From Arthrobacter sp. CAU 1506 (lineage in GTDB: Bacteria > Actinomycetota > Actinomycetes > Actinomycetales > Micrococcaceae), in assembly GCF_005047635.1 (NCBI RefSeq), contig NZ_SUKC01000018.1:1-64000 (forward strand): DNA of 64,000 bases. The letters are read 5' to 3'. This document shows, one piece after another, positions 52,955 to 61,116 of this stretch. A model generated the notes under the pieces. That model had not been told where the DNA came from. It searched no databases and was given only the letters and a program-made list of their open reading frames with translations. Each line of letters starts with the position of its first letter. Position 1 is the stretch's first letter. Made by a program: the position numbers and the translations under genes.

Positions 52955-54412
52955 CTAGAAGCCTTTGGCGACAGCGGCCGCTGCCGCGAGCCACGCCCGC
53001 TGGGTCGCGGGCTGGAGCGCTTCGTAACGGATCGGCCCGTTGACCAGGGCGGGGTCGTACGGGATACGGACGACGGCGCGCACGAACGGTTCGAAGCCGT
53101 CCGCGATCCGCTGCGCCTCGGCTTTGGCGCGCTTGAGGGCGTCTCCGGTCATGCTGCGCTTGGCGTCGGTGGATTCGGAGACGATAACGACGGCGTTGCG
53201 TGCCAGCTCGGCGTCGTGGCCACCACGGGATTCGAGGGTCTGCAGCGTCAGCCGGGCTGCTTCTGCACGGTCCTCGATGGCGGTCACGGGGACGACGAGC
53301 TGGTTGGTGTGGTCGATCATCCGCCGCCAGTTGGCGGCCCTGGCGGTGTTGCCGGAGTCCATGATGACCAGCCGGTAGTAACGGGTGAGGACCTGGTGGG
53401 CGATGTCCACTTCCTCGGCGGTGACTTCGTGGTCGCCTTCTTCGTTTTCGTCCGAGCGCAGCACATCGAACTTGTCGGCGGTCTGGTGGTGGACGAACTT
53501 GGCGATCTCGGCCGCGTTCGTGGACGGGGACAGGAGTTTGGTGGAGGAATCGATCAGGTCCAGGACGCTGCGGTCGTGGGCGCCTTTCTCGGTCCGCCAT
53601 CCCAGGGTGCCTTGGGATTCGTTGTTGTCCCATGCCACGGTTGCGGCGCCGCTGTAGCGGGCAAGGATCGCCGAGAGCATCACAACCGTGGGCGTCTTGT
53701 TGGCCCCGCCCTTTCGGTTGACCACGGCGATGGTCCGCGGGCCGGGCCAGTGCTGGCTGACGGTGCGGATATCCTCACGCTCGGACAGCTCCTCCTCTGA
53801 GGGGTCCATCCGGAAGCCCAGGCGGGTCAAGGTCCCGCGCCAGCCCTGCGTGGCTGGCTCCAGCACCGGGGCGCTCACCAGGAAGGAGGTCTCCTTCAAG
53901 CTGCGTCGGGTCACCGGTGCGTCGGTTGCAACAGCCTGCTGCGGTGCCTCGGCGGCCGGAGCCACGTCCTCGGCCAACGCAGTCTCCCCGGCCAGGGGCG
54001 GCCACGGGTGGCGTTCCACCGTCGGCTGGGCAGCTTCAGCCTTCAGCGCAGGCGTTGGCCCTGGAGTGGTGTCGGTGACTTCGGCGGCGGCCGCAGCGGG
54101 CGTGCTGGCGGGTGCGGCGGTCCGGCGGCGGCCGGGCCGGGGCTCGTAGGAGACGGATTCGACGTTGCCGCCCGGGTGGACGATCAGTTCGCCGTGGCCT
54201 TCGGGATCTTCGATGCGGACGCGGACGGGGCGCTGCAGCGTCCTGGCTTCGGCCACGACAAGGGCCAGGGCGTTGTCGCGCAGGTCCTGCAGCGTCTGCC
54301 CTGCAGGGACGAGGCGGGAGTTTCCTGCGACGGTGACCTCGGCTGTGCCGTTGTCGCTGATGATGGCCTTGATGTTCGGGAAGGCCAGGACCTCTGTTGG
54401 AGGGGTGCTCAT
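52955..54412 (-). CDS. ParA/MinD-like ATPase of the conjugation cluster
   Basis: 485 residues. An N-terminal half (1-220) is rich in Ala, Pro and Thr. The C-terminal half is a ParA/MinD domain with TIAVVNRKGGANKTPTVV; the deviant Walker A has Asn (KGGANKT) where KGGxGKT is usual. LVIMDSGNTARAANWRRMI is the switch region. Such proteins position DNA or complexes in the cell; here it may place the transfer machine. Its C-terminal LQPATQRAWLAAAAA is echoed in a fragment at 60005-60073. Confidence 0.8.
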   Translation of the reverse strand: MSTPPTEVLAFPNIKAIISDNGTAEVTVAGNSRLVPAGQTLQDLRDNALALVVAEARTLQRPVRVRIEDPEGHGELIVHPGGNVESVSYEPRPGRRRTAAPASTPAAAAAEVTDTTPGPTPALKAEAAQPTVERHPWPPLAGETALAEDVAPAAEAPQQAVATDAPVTRRSLKETSFLVSAPVLEPATQGWRGTLTRLGFRMDPSEEELSEREDIRTVSQHWPGPRTIAVVNRKGGANKTPTVVMLSAILARYSGAATVAWDNNESQGTLGWRTEKGAHDRSVLDLIDSSTKLLSPSTNAAEIAKFVHHQTADKFDVLRSDENEEGDHEVTAEEVDIAHQVLTRYYRLVIMDSGNTARAANWRRMIDHTNQLVVPVTAIEDRAEAARLTLQTLESRGGHDAELARNAVVIVSESTDAKRSMTGDALKRAKAEAQRIADGFEPFVRAVVRIPYDPALVNGPIRYEALQPATQRAWLAAAAAVAKGF

Positions 54413-54457
54413 GAAACCTGATTCCTTACGTTGACGGGGTTGGCGAGGTGCGTGCGC

Positions 54458-54970
54458 TTAGGACGTGGGCGGGGTGAGCCGGTTGACCTTCCACGGGGCC
54501 TCCTGGCCTGTACGCAGCAGCTGCACGGTGTAGGTCCCTGCATCAGTCGGCACGGCTGCCATAACGCCGTAGCCGTTCGCCTCATCGACCGTCAGCGTCG
54601 CGGGGCCAGTGACCCTAGTGGCGGGGACATTGGCGGGATCCACGGCGGAGTAATCGGCGGTGGCCTGCGGCGTGAGCCAACGGGCCAGGTCGTTGGCCCA
54701 CTGCTTTTCCTCCACGCCCGGGCGGGCGAAGTCCGCCATGGCCTTCTCAGCAACGTCGACGGCCGCGTCCTTGCTTGCCTGATCCCAGGTAATGCCGATC
54801 GTGGCCGGCACCGTGCCCCCTGGAGCCTGCGGGCCACTGCCCGCGCTCAACGAAACCGGTGCGGAAGGCGTGCTTGTCGTGGTTTCAGCCGGTGCAGACG
54901 TGGTGGTCGCCGCCGGGGCGCACGCGGCGCAGAGCAGGGCCACCGCAATGAGGGCCAGAGACTTTTTCAC
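54458..54970 (-). CDS. secreted lipoprotein of the conjugation cluster
   Basis: 170 residues. The signal peptide ends in LLCAAC (lipidated C16). A Thr/Ser/Pro linker follows, then a small domain with AVDVAEKAMADFARPG, TPQATADYSAVDPANVPATR and a final APWKVNRLTPP. That strand pattern resembles the NTF2-like VirB8/TcpC module, but the resemblance is weak. Its start overlaps the end of the upstream lytic enzyme gene by 4 bp. Confidence 0.75.
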   Translation of the reverse strand: MKKSLALIAVALLCAACAPAATTTSAPAETTTSTPSAPVSLSAGSGPQAPGGTVPATIGITWDQASKDAAVDVAEKAMADFARPGVEEKQWANDLARWLTPQATADYSAVDPANVPATRVTGPATLTVDEANGYGVMAAVPTDAGTYTVQLLRTGQEAPWKVNRLTPPTS

Positions 54971-56043
54971 GTTCTCTCCTCTTGGGTAGGCAGGTATAGG
55001 AAGGCTGAAGGGACATCGCTGCTGACGGTCCGGGTGTAGTAGTTGTGGTCATCCGGGGGCGGGTTGCCGTTGTAGCCCTCTTCGACGTAGGTGCCGTTGT
55101 CTTTGACCGCTTTGACCACCGCGACGTGGCCGAAGTTCGCATCCGCTCCCCCGACCCCAGGCGCGTACCAGACAACCGCCCCGACACGAGGAACGGAACC
55201 GGTGGGCCAGCCCTTGGCATCCCAGCCGGCCTTCCACATCAGCGCCGAACCAAGGCCCTGCCCATCCGGACGGAAGTTGCTGTTGAGGAACTTGAACGGT
55301 GCGCTGGTCGACCCCATCTGCTGGTTCACCCGCCAAAGGGCGAAGTCCACGCATTCGCGGTAAAACATGCCCAGCGGCGACGCGGCGGCAGATCCGGCTC
55401 CCACCTGCATCCAAGTGGGAGAGTCCTTCCACGGGTAGTCATCCCCGGCACCGGAATTCCCAGGGATGGCGCAGCCGCTGCCCTCCAGTAAGAACTTCCC
55501 GTCCGAGAGCCCCTGGACGAGCTTTACGGCCTCGGGCCAGTACTTCTGGTAGTGGTACGGGTCTGCGTTGCGCTGGACCTTGTTCCCGGCAAGGGTCGGC
55601 TCCAACAGCTCCCAGCCCTCAACCTTCTGCAAGGCTTTGATGAAGTTCGTGGCGCTGATGGTTGGGTCCATGCGGTCTGCGTAGGAGCCCCACGCGCCGT
55701 TGTCTCGCTGCTGGAATAAACCACGCGAGTCAGGTCCCGGCCCGTCGCCGTAGTCCAGGACGCGCAGCCCCGACTCCCCCAGGGACACCATGACGCTGAT
55801 CATCTGGCCTTTTACGGACAGGTCTAGGGCCTTACCGGCACCCATGATCGCTGCGGCGTTCTTCAACTGCTCTTGGCTGTAGCCATCGACCTTAGTGTTG
55901 GCGTCCACGGACACCGAGACAGCCGGGCCACAGTCAGCCGCAGCAGGCTTACCGGGTGCGAGCAGGAGGACGGAGAAGATCAGGCCGAACAACAGCAAGG
56001 GAACCGCGACGGCATTCCCGGTGAGCGGCTTCGGGGCCTTCAT
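54967..56043 (-). CDS. secreted cell-wall hydrolase with CHAP domain (VirB1-like)
   Basis: 358 residues. An N-terminal membrane/signal segment (about 10-32) is followed by a lysozyme-like region (about 60-165: ISVMVSLGESGLRVLDYGDG, then PDSRGLFQQRDNGAWGS) and a C-terminal CHAP amidase/endopeptidase domain (about 225-345), with Cys in YRECVDFALWRVNQ and His in NFGHVAVVKAV. It opens the peptidoglycan for the secretion channel. It is the first gene of the minus-strand transfer operon. Confidence 0.9.
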   Translation of the reverse strand: MKAPKPLTGNAVAVPLLLFGLIFSVLLLAPGKPAAADCGPAVSVSVDANTKVDGYSQEQLKNAAAIMGAGKALDLSVKGQMISVMVSLGESGLRVLDYGDGPGPDSRGLFQQRDNGAWGSYADRMDPTISATNFIKALQKVEGWELLEPTLAGNKVQRNADPYHYQKYWPEAVKLVQGLSDGKFLLEGSGCAIPGNSGAGDDYPWKDSPTWMQVGAGSAAASPLGMFYRECVDFALWRVNQQMGSTSAPFKFLNSNFRPDGQGLGSALMWKAGWDAKGWPTGSVPRVGAVVWYAPGVGGADANFGHVAVVKAVKDNGTYVEEGYNGNPPPDDHNYYTRTVSSDVPSAFLYLPTQEERT

Positions 56044-56076
56044 GATGGGCTTAACGCCGTCGAAGGAACTCGTACC

Positions 56077-56093
56077 TTATTGCTTAGTAATAA
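56077..56093. promoter_or_regulatory. near-palindrome TTATTGC-TTA-GTAATAA
   Basis: A 17-bp inverted repeat with one mismatch in the 7-bp arms, in the 104 bp between the divergent lytic enzyme and ArsR-like genes. It is AT-rich and is a plausible operator for the ArsR-like regulator and a switch for the transfer operon. Confidence 0.4.
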
Positions 56094-56147
56094 AGTGGGG
56101 CAAAGGTGCGAATCTTTAGCTGCCGAGACATCAGGCAAGATGGACGC

Positions 56148-56462
56148 ATGCCAAACCTCATTCGACCAGTGCTTCCCGGCGAGGTTGAGATTGCGATCGG
56201 CGTCATTGGCAATCGGGCTCAGACCCAGATTCTGCGCCATTTGGCCATCCTGGGCCCGTCGGCCATCGGCCGCCTCCAGGCTGCGATGGAGATCAGCCGC
56301 CCCAGCCTCAACCGGCACCTCGATGCCCTGTCCAAGGCTGGCCTGGTGCAGACTGACCCGCCCCCTGGAATGCGCCAAGGTAGGGATGTCGTCTATGCCG
56401 TTCAGCTGGCGCGGCTGCGTGGACTGGCGAGGGAGTACATCAGCTACGTCGAAGGAAACTGA
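56148..56462 (+). CDS. ArsR-like winged-helix regulator
   Basis: 104 residues from the ATG at 56148. The winged helix reads AIGVIGNRAQTQILRHLAIL, then SAIGRLQAAMEISRPSLNRH and LDALSKAGLVQTDPPPG. No metal-binding cysteines are seen, so it is not a metal sensor of the classic kind. It is divergent from the conjugation operon and probably controls it through the AT-rich palindrome at 56077-56093. Confidence 0.82.
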   Translation: MPNLIRPVLPGEVEIAIGVIGNRAQTQILRHLAILGPSAIGRLQAAMEISRPSLNRHLDALSKAGLVQTDPPPGMRQGRDVVYAVQLARLRGLAREYISYVEGN

Positions 56463-56571
56463 GCCCGATTGGTGCAGGGCGCGTCCTCGGTAAAGAGATA
56501 GCCGACCTTGGGCGATGCTGCCTTGGGCGATGCTGCTGACTGTGATGGGCACGCTTCCACAGTAGCAGGAC

Positions 56572-56585
56572 TGAAACATGTTTCA
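56572..56585. promoter_or_regulatory. perfect palindrome TGAAACATGTTTCA (site 1 of 2)
   Basis: A 14-bp perfect palindrome, followed by AACATGATTCAG. The same 14 bp plus AAC-TGATT follow at 59739-59757. Here it lies just past the stop of the XRE gene; at the other site it covers the start of the operon. The surrounding GGACTGAA…TTCAGTCC forms an outer inverted repeat. Confidence 0.75.
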
Positions 56586-56593
56586 AACATGAT

Positions 56594-57067
56594 TCAGTCC
56601 GACTGGGGATCTTCGCTTTCGAAGGCGTTCACGTCGTCCAAGAGAGCGTTGATGGCATCGAGGGTCTTTGAGTCGATGTCGCCAAGGGTCCTGGCTGCAA
56701 TGCTTTTGAGCTTGTTTCTGCGCATTTTCTTCAGGAGTTGCAGCTCTCGCTCAATCCGCTCGGGGAGTTCGCCCGTCTCCTCGGTCAGATAGGCCGGATC
56801 AACTTCGAAGAATTTGGCGAGGGCGACCAGCGCCTCTCTGGGCACGGCTTCAGGCGACTCACCGGATCGTATCCGCCACCAGCGGGTACGAGAGAGCACG
56901 TATCCGTTTTCCCGTACGCCCGCTTGAATGTCGGCAAACTCGTAGGGCTCGCCTCCTTCGGCGACCACGACGTCGAGAAGGAGATTCACCTTGCGGGCTA
57001 GTGTTTCTGCCCGCTCGAGCCGATCCCGCGGGGTGCCTCCGCCAACCATCAATTCAGCCCCATTCAA
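56594..57067 (-). CDS. XRE-family helix-turn-helix regulator
   Basis: 157 residues. The helix-turn-helix region is at about 40-95 (ADIQAGVRENGYVLSRTRWW, then RIRSGESPEAVPREALVALA, then KFFEVDPAYLTEE), as in XRE proteins paired with ImmA-type peptidases. The C-terminal half is helical and charged (RIERELQLLKKMRRNKLKSI), probably a dimer or sensor helix. It is the last gene of the four-gene operon; its start overlaps the hydrolase stop by 4 bp. It is the natural candidate to bind TGAAACATGTTTCA. Confidence 0.8.
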   Translation of the reverse strand: MNGAELMVGGGTPRDRLERAETLARKVNLLLDVVVAEGGEPYEFADIQAGVRENGYVLSRTRWWRIRSGESPEAVPREALVALAKFFEVDPAYLTEETGELPERIERELQLLKKMRRNKLKSIAARTLGDIDSKTLDAINALLDDVNAFESEDPQSD

Positions 57068-58224
57068 ATTCCTTGGCTTTCTGCCGTAGCGCGTTCACGA
57101 CCCGTGGGGAATAAATTTTCGTACCATCGGCGAACTGCCAGATCCCAGCCTACCGGGTCGGAATTCCATTCTTGAGTGTGCCCGGTGCAGTCGAACCCTA
57201 TGAGCTCCACCATGCCCTTGTGGGTGGTCGCGAAGCGGGAAGACGTTTTAAACGGGACCGACCAGTCATTTCTATTGTGGAGGATCAGGGTGGGAGTGTT
57301 CAGTGGACTTTCAATCCTGGCGCGATCCGAGTTCCGGATGTCCAGAGGAGTATTCAAACCGACCAGCTGGCTGAAACCCTTGGACGCCAGGAGCAGAGTC
57401 ACCAATGAGCCTAGGAATTGTGGGTATCGCTGGCGGCGTGCGTTGGCGCGCAGCACGTCCTCCCAGGCCAGGACCGGAGAGACCAACACGAGCCCCTTGA
57501 TCATTCCTGCCCAGGGCGACCGCCGTAGGGTGTCCAAAGCCATGGTTGCGCCCATGGACCAACCAAATATCACGCATTCCGTTCCGCCAAAATCCGCAAC
57601 TAGCCGAAGTGCGGCTTCGAGATCGAGCCATTCCGCTTCGCCCAAATGTGATCGCGCATCGCCCGAGCGGGGCCCGTCGCCATCATTCCTATATGAGATC
57701 ACGAGAGAACTGAGACCCATGCGGGTGGCAGTCTCAACCCCGCGCAGTGTTTGCGTCCGATCGCTCCCGTGACCGTGTACGTGAAGGGCCCAGCGTGAAG
57801 CTCCCCCGTTGACCACCCAAGCCGGGGCTTCTCCTATGGGTGTCTCGACAACTGCATCAACGGCACTGTCCGCTGTGGGATGGATGGCGACAATCCCGCT
57901 CCACCTCCCTCTGGAATCCAGAGACAAACTTTCGGGGCTCCAAACGAGACGCCTCGTGACTTTGTCGTGGTGGGTCGAAAGGATCTGCCCGATGACAACA
58001 GGAGGGCCGCCGGTCTCAAGCTGCAGACCGAACTCGCCCGGCGTGAGTGTTTGCTCAGTTGCGGGAAGTTCTATTTCGCCCTCAGATATGGAGCTGGGAG
58101 AAATGTCGTAGCGCCGCGCGTAAGTCGCTGACGTGGCCTTTCGGGCGGCCAAGACCGAGCCAAGGATCGGGGCTGTGACAATCAGCACGGCACCCCAAAG
58201 AACCGCCTTCAGTGAGGGCGCCAT
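57064..58224 (-). CDS. membrane-anchored alpha/beta hydrolase
   Basis: 386 residues. An N-terminal hydrophobic segment (about 6-24) likely anchors it. The hydrolase fold has the nucleophile in FGWSMGATMA (GWSMG), the acid in LILHNRNDWSVPF and the His in FDCTGHTQEW. The HVHGHGSDRTQTLRG loop is the oxyanion region. Substrate unknown; esterase, thioesterase or lipase action is possible. It overlaps the upstream seven-helix gene by 16 bp, so the two products are made together. Confidence 0.85.
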   Translation of the reverse strand: MAPSLKAVLWGAVLIVTAPILGSVLAARKATSATYARRYDISPSSISEGEIELPATEQTLTPGEFGLQLETGGPPVVIGQILSTHHDKVTRRLVWSPESLSLDSRGRWSGIVAIHPTADSAVDAVVETPIGEAPAWVVNGGASRWALHVHGHGSDRTQTLRGVETATRMGLSSLVISYRNDGDGPRSGDARSHLGEAEWLDLEAALRLVADFGGTECVIFGWSMGATMALDTLRRSPWAGMIKGLVLVSPVLAWEDVLRANARRQRYPQFLGSLVTLLLASKGFSQLVGLNTPLDIRNSDRARIESPLNTPTLILHNRNDWSVPFKTSSRFATTHKGMVELIGFDCTGHTQEWNSDPVGWDLAVRRWYENLFPTGRERATAESQGI

Positions 58225-59195
58225 GTCAGCCGTTCGAGATGATTGGACGCCTGGGTTAGTGTCTTAAAACCCTCAGCACCGATCCTCTTGCCCGCTGAGG
58301 GGTCACGGGCCAAGGCGTCCTGAATCTCGACGATCATTCGGTGAAGTTCCGTGCGCCCACGGTTGGTCCGCCTCGGAACCACACCGCGGTCCAAGGTCAG
58401 TCCGCTGTTGCCGTCGATTGCTTTCTTCCACACCGGTGTCAAGTGTTCAAGAACTGAGGTGGTCTTCGCAGTTTCATAGAGGGTTGTGAGTTTTCGTCCT
58501 GCAGGAGGCAGGGCCAAGCCTGTGCAAAGAAGGATAAATGTGGCTGAGTTCAACATGTTGTAGACCGCGGACAGTGTGGCCATCGAGTCCGTTGCACCAA
58601 GTACGTGTAGTGCATCGAGCAGGAGTACATCGATGACTAGCAAAACTGCGGCCGCGCAGCCAAGGCCTATCAGATTAAACGCCACGCTGTAGATCCCGGT
58701 CGTCCAGGCCCTTCGAAACCGGATGCAGGTCCAACCTGCGGCTGCCATAACAGCTCCAACGTAGATGTACTGGACAGCGGAGTAAGAGCCGGCTGCCCAC
58801 TGCCCGCCGTAGTCGCGCATAAAGGACGTCGATGTGACAGGGGCGTCTATCCGTAGGAACATTGCCGCCGTCCCGGATATGGCAATGACCAGGCCCCACT
58901 TAGCCCATTTGTCGTACGACGCTCTCGTGCCCGCGGATGCGGGCGAAGCGGCTCGATGAATGGCCCGAGCAAGGAAATAGACACCAACCAAGAGAAGTAG
59001 ATTCGCTGCCAGGTCCGCGTAGTTCCTCCCGCCAAACCAGCCGTCGACAAGTATGAATACGGCGTCGACGTTCAGGACCATTGAGATGCAAATCAGGGTT
59101 GACGCCCAGAGGATGCTTGTGTCTTTGCCTTGACCTCTGGAAGCCGTGACAATCGCCGTAAGCGCGACCATTAGTGCAGCAGCAAGGAGTTCCAT
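58209..59195 (-). CDS. seven-helix membrane protein, MAB_1171c/DUF6545-like
   Basis: 328 residues from the ATG at 59195, which overlaps the protease stop (TGATG). About seven hydrophobic helices span residues 1-240. A cytoplasmic C-terminal region contains TELHRMIVEIQDALARD, resembling the DUF6545 domain of the MAB_1171c family. Members sit beside XRE regulators and ImmA-type peptidases in many actinobacteria, but no function is known to me. It could be a sensor or transporter. Confidence 0.75.
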   Translation of the reverse strand: MELLAAALMVALTAIVTASRGQGKDTSILWASTLICISMVLNVDAVFILVDGWFGGRNYADLAANLLLLVGVYFLARAIHRAASPASAGTRASYDKWAKWGLVIAISGTAAMFLRIDAPVTSTSFMRDYGGQWAAGSYSAVQYIYVGAVMAAAGWTCIRFRRAWTTGIYSVAFNLIGLGCAAAVLLVIDVLLLDALHVLGATDSMATLSAVYNMLNSATFILLCTGLALPPAGRKLTTLYETAKTTSVLEHLTPVWKKAIDGNSGLTLDRGVVPRRTNRGRTELHRMIVEIQDALARDPSAGKRIGAEGFKTLTQASNHLERLTWRPH

Positions 59196-59746
59196 CAGCC
59201 GAAGACCTGCTCGAAAGCGCCCGGTTCGCCGGGGCCAACCCGGAGCGCATCTGCTAGTAAATCGGCGAGATACTCCGCGGTCGCCTCTTCCAGAGTCCTG
59301 AACTCCGTGCGCATGAGGGCCCTCCGAACGATCTCTGGGGAAAGTCCCCGCAGGCCCGCCTTCAGGACAGTGCCTGCATCTGGCAGCGCATCGTGTCCAA
59401 GTATCATGTGCGCAAGTTCGTGAAGAATGAACTGTTGTCGTTGAAGTTCCCATGGGGTTGGCGGATGAAACACCCACTCCTGGGCCCGGCCTGGCAACCA
59501 GAGGCCACAGATCGCGGTGCCGGCAAGCTTCTCTGTCGAGACAACCCTGATTCGCTTGCCACGCATCTTTTCGATGACTTTGAGCAACGAATCGAGGCTC
59601 AGACCGCCCGGCAGTGCCAAAGACCTGAACGCCGTTGAAGCGGCGTGGAAGGCCTGCTCGGCTGAGAAATCGGGCAGGGACCGCAGAGCTTGCGTCACAG
59701 AAAATTCACCCTTCGATAGCTTTGGTGGGCGACGTGTCTGAAACAT
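59195..59746 (-). CDS. ImmA/IrrE-like zinc metallopeptidase
   Basis: 183 residues with the zinc motif HELAHMILGH (H109, E110, H113). ImmA/IrrE peptidases cleave partner XRE repressors in response to a signal. Here the regulator is three genes downstream in the same operon. The ATG start at 59746 lies inside the palindrome TGAAACATGTTTCA, so repressor binding would cover the translation start region. The C-terminal RTLEEATAEYLADLLADA is helical. Confidence 0.82.
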   Translation of the reverse strand: MFQTRRPPKLSKGEFSVTQALRSLPDFSAEQAFHAASTAFRSLALPGGLSLDSLLKVIEKMRGKRIRVVSTEKLAGTAICGLWLPGRAQEWVFHPPTPWELQRQQFILHELAHMILGHDALPDAGTVLKAGLRGLSPEIVRRALMRTEFRTLEEATAEYLADLLADALRVGPGEPGAFEQVFG

Positions 59747-59752
59747 GTTTCA
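59739..59752. promoter_or_regulatory. perfect palindrome TGAAACATGTTTCA (site 2 of 2)
   Basis: The palindrome contains the start codon of the ImmA-like gene (59746-59744). With the copy at 56572-56585 it frames the whole four-gene operon. Autoregulation by the XRE protein is the simplest reading. Confidence 0.78.
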
Positions 59753-60671
59753 AACTTGATTACACTAGATGCAGGCCTTAGTAGCGCTGGCCCGCCTCGG
59801 GCTGACCTTATCAAGCGGATGCCAAGACACCGACTACAGGAAGAGGAAACGGATTGCCGACCATTCCCGATGGCGCCACCTTCGGCTTACACCAGGTCTG
59901 CACCGCCATTCGCCCCGACTGCGCGTCTTCTCGGCGACACGCCGGAGGTAGACAGCCAGTCCGCCCGTCTCTTCGGCCCGTCCACAATCGGCGTCGTAGT
60001 GCGGTCCGGATCACTACAGCCGGCAACGCAGCGCGCGCGGCTGGCAGCCGCCGCTGTAGCTGGCGGACTGTAGCAACACGGTTCCGTCCTTTCCTCGTTT
60101 GGCGGCGGCTTCAGGGCACCCACTCCCCCGCCGGGGTGCTGTATCCGCGGTTGCGACACGCCGGAAGAAAATTCTTTTTTGCAGATTTTTGGCCCGGTCC
60201 TGACCTCCTTCCATGCGCAGTTTCCGGCCGGCCGTCGGGCTCCGAACACCGCCGGAGCCACCTGCAGAGGAAAAGTCTGGGAAATGGTTCCTTTTCTTCC
60301 ATTGGAAACCGGGGCAAAAGTGGCCCAAAACACCCCTTCAGACCCCGTTTTTCGTGCTGCGGGAATTGGAACCATTTGCACCTACGGAACCCCTGTGCCA
60401 CGCATGTCTTCGGCCTGTGCCATGATCACTCCGGCAATCCGCCGGCCAGGCCCTGCGCAGGAGCGGCAGCACCCAAGCGGAAACTTTTACAGGTTGCCCG
60501 GATGTCGTCTTACACGGTGGTAATTTCGTAGTAGTTGGAAACAGTTAAAGGATCAGCCCCGGCAGATCCGGTGACTGTTCCGGCAGGAATGTTCCCAAAC
60601 CTTCCAGGCGGCCGGGACGTCCACCTATAGGCGGACAGATCGACACGAGATTCAAAGGACAGTTGAGAGCC
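59753..60671. other. about 920 bp, mostly non-coding
   Basis: No intact gene. It contains a ParA-tail remnant at 60005-60073 and, at about 60277-60400, sequences related to the iteron-like repeats downstream of rep: ATGGTTCCTTTTCTTCCATT and GGAACCATTTGC. An origin of transfer could lie here, but I see no recognised nic motif. Confidence 0.45.
60005..60073 (+). pseudogene. fragment of a ParA-like C-terminus
   Basis: The plus strand reads SLQPATQRARLAAAAVAGGL and stop, which matches the end of the ParA-like protein at 52955-54412 (ALQPATQRAWLAAAAAVAKG) at about 14 of 20 positions. Only this tail is visible. It suggests a duplicated or recombined piece of the transfer operon. Confidence 0.55.
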
Positions 60672-60908
60672 ATGGCTACTACAGGAAACCGCGGAGGCGG
60701 GCGTCGCAGTAAGGGCGAGCGTCGGTTCGTTGGCACCCGCGTAGACGTGAAATCTGCCGATCAGCTTGTCAGGGCTGCCAAGGGCAGGGGCGTCACCGTC
60801 AGTGAATTCGTCGAAGCCACGATCAAGAAGGAACTCGCTTCAATGGATCCTTCCGACTTCGCGCATCCAGGCCAGGAGGAGCTGCCTATCGGCCGCATGG
60901 TCTCTTAA
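60672..60908 (+). CDS. ribbon-helix-helix-like small protein
   Basis: 78 residues from the ATG at 60672. A basic N-terminus (GGGRRSKGERR) precedes FVGTRVDVKSADQLVRAAKG and VTVSEFVEATIKKELASM, a beta-strand plus two helices typical of ribbon-helix-helix plasmid proteins (copy-control, antitoxin or oriT-binding). It is single, upstream of the replication gene, with a strong terminator after it. Copy-number control or mobilisation are both possible. Confidence 0.75.
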   Translation: MATTGNRGGGRRSKGERRFVGTRVDVKSADQLVRAAKGRGVTVSEFVEATIKKELASMDPSDFAHPGQEELPIGRMVS

Positions 60909-60914
60909 AGCATA

Positions 60915-60941
60915 AGAAGGCCCGCACGAGGCGGGCCTTCT
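60915..60941 (+). terminator. strong hairpin after the ribbon-helix-helix gene
   Basis: AGAAGGCCCGC and GCGGGCCTTCT form an 11-bp perfect stem around ACGAG, 7 bp after the stop codon. It separates this gene from rep. Confidence 0.88.
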
Positions 60942-61116
60942 ATGACAACTCAACACTCAACACCTAAGAGCTTGCCGGCGACCAGGTGATGAGCCCAACG
61001 GTTCCCTCACGGGAATCGCACGAAAGTCCTAAGGGGCTTTCTTTCCCCCTCCCAACGAGAGGAATAACCCCATCGTACATCAGCGCCTTCGCGCGCTGCC
61101 AGACCGTGCCTTCGGC

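Noticed and set aside
52917-53633. Upstream extension of the DUF6668 gene into the ParA-like gene
   Set aside because: Arg-rich antiparallel-looking frame inside a clear ParA-like domain; the ATG at 52916 has GAGGAGGA.
61005-61050. AAAGTCC…GGGGCTTT hairpin before rep as an attenuator
   Set aside because: The stem is short and imperfect; not enough to claim RNA control of rep.
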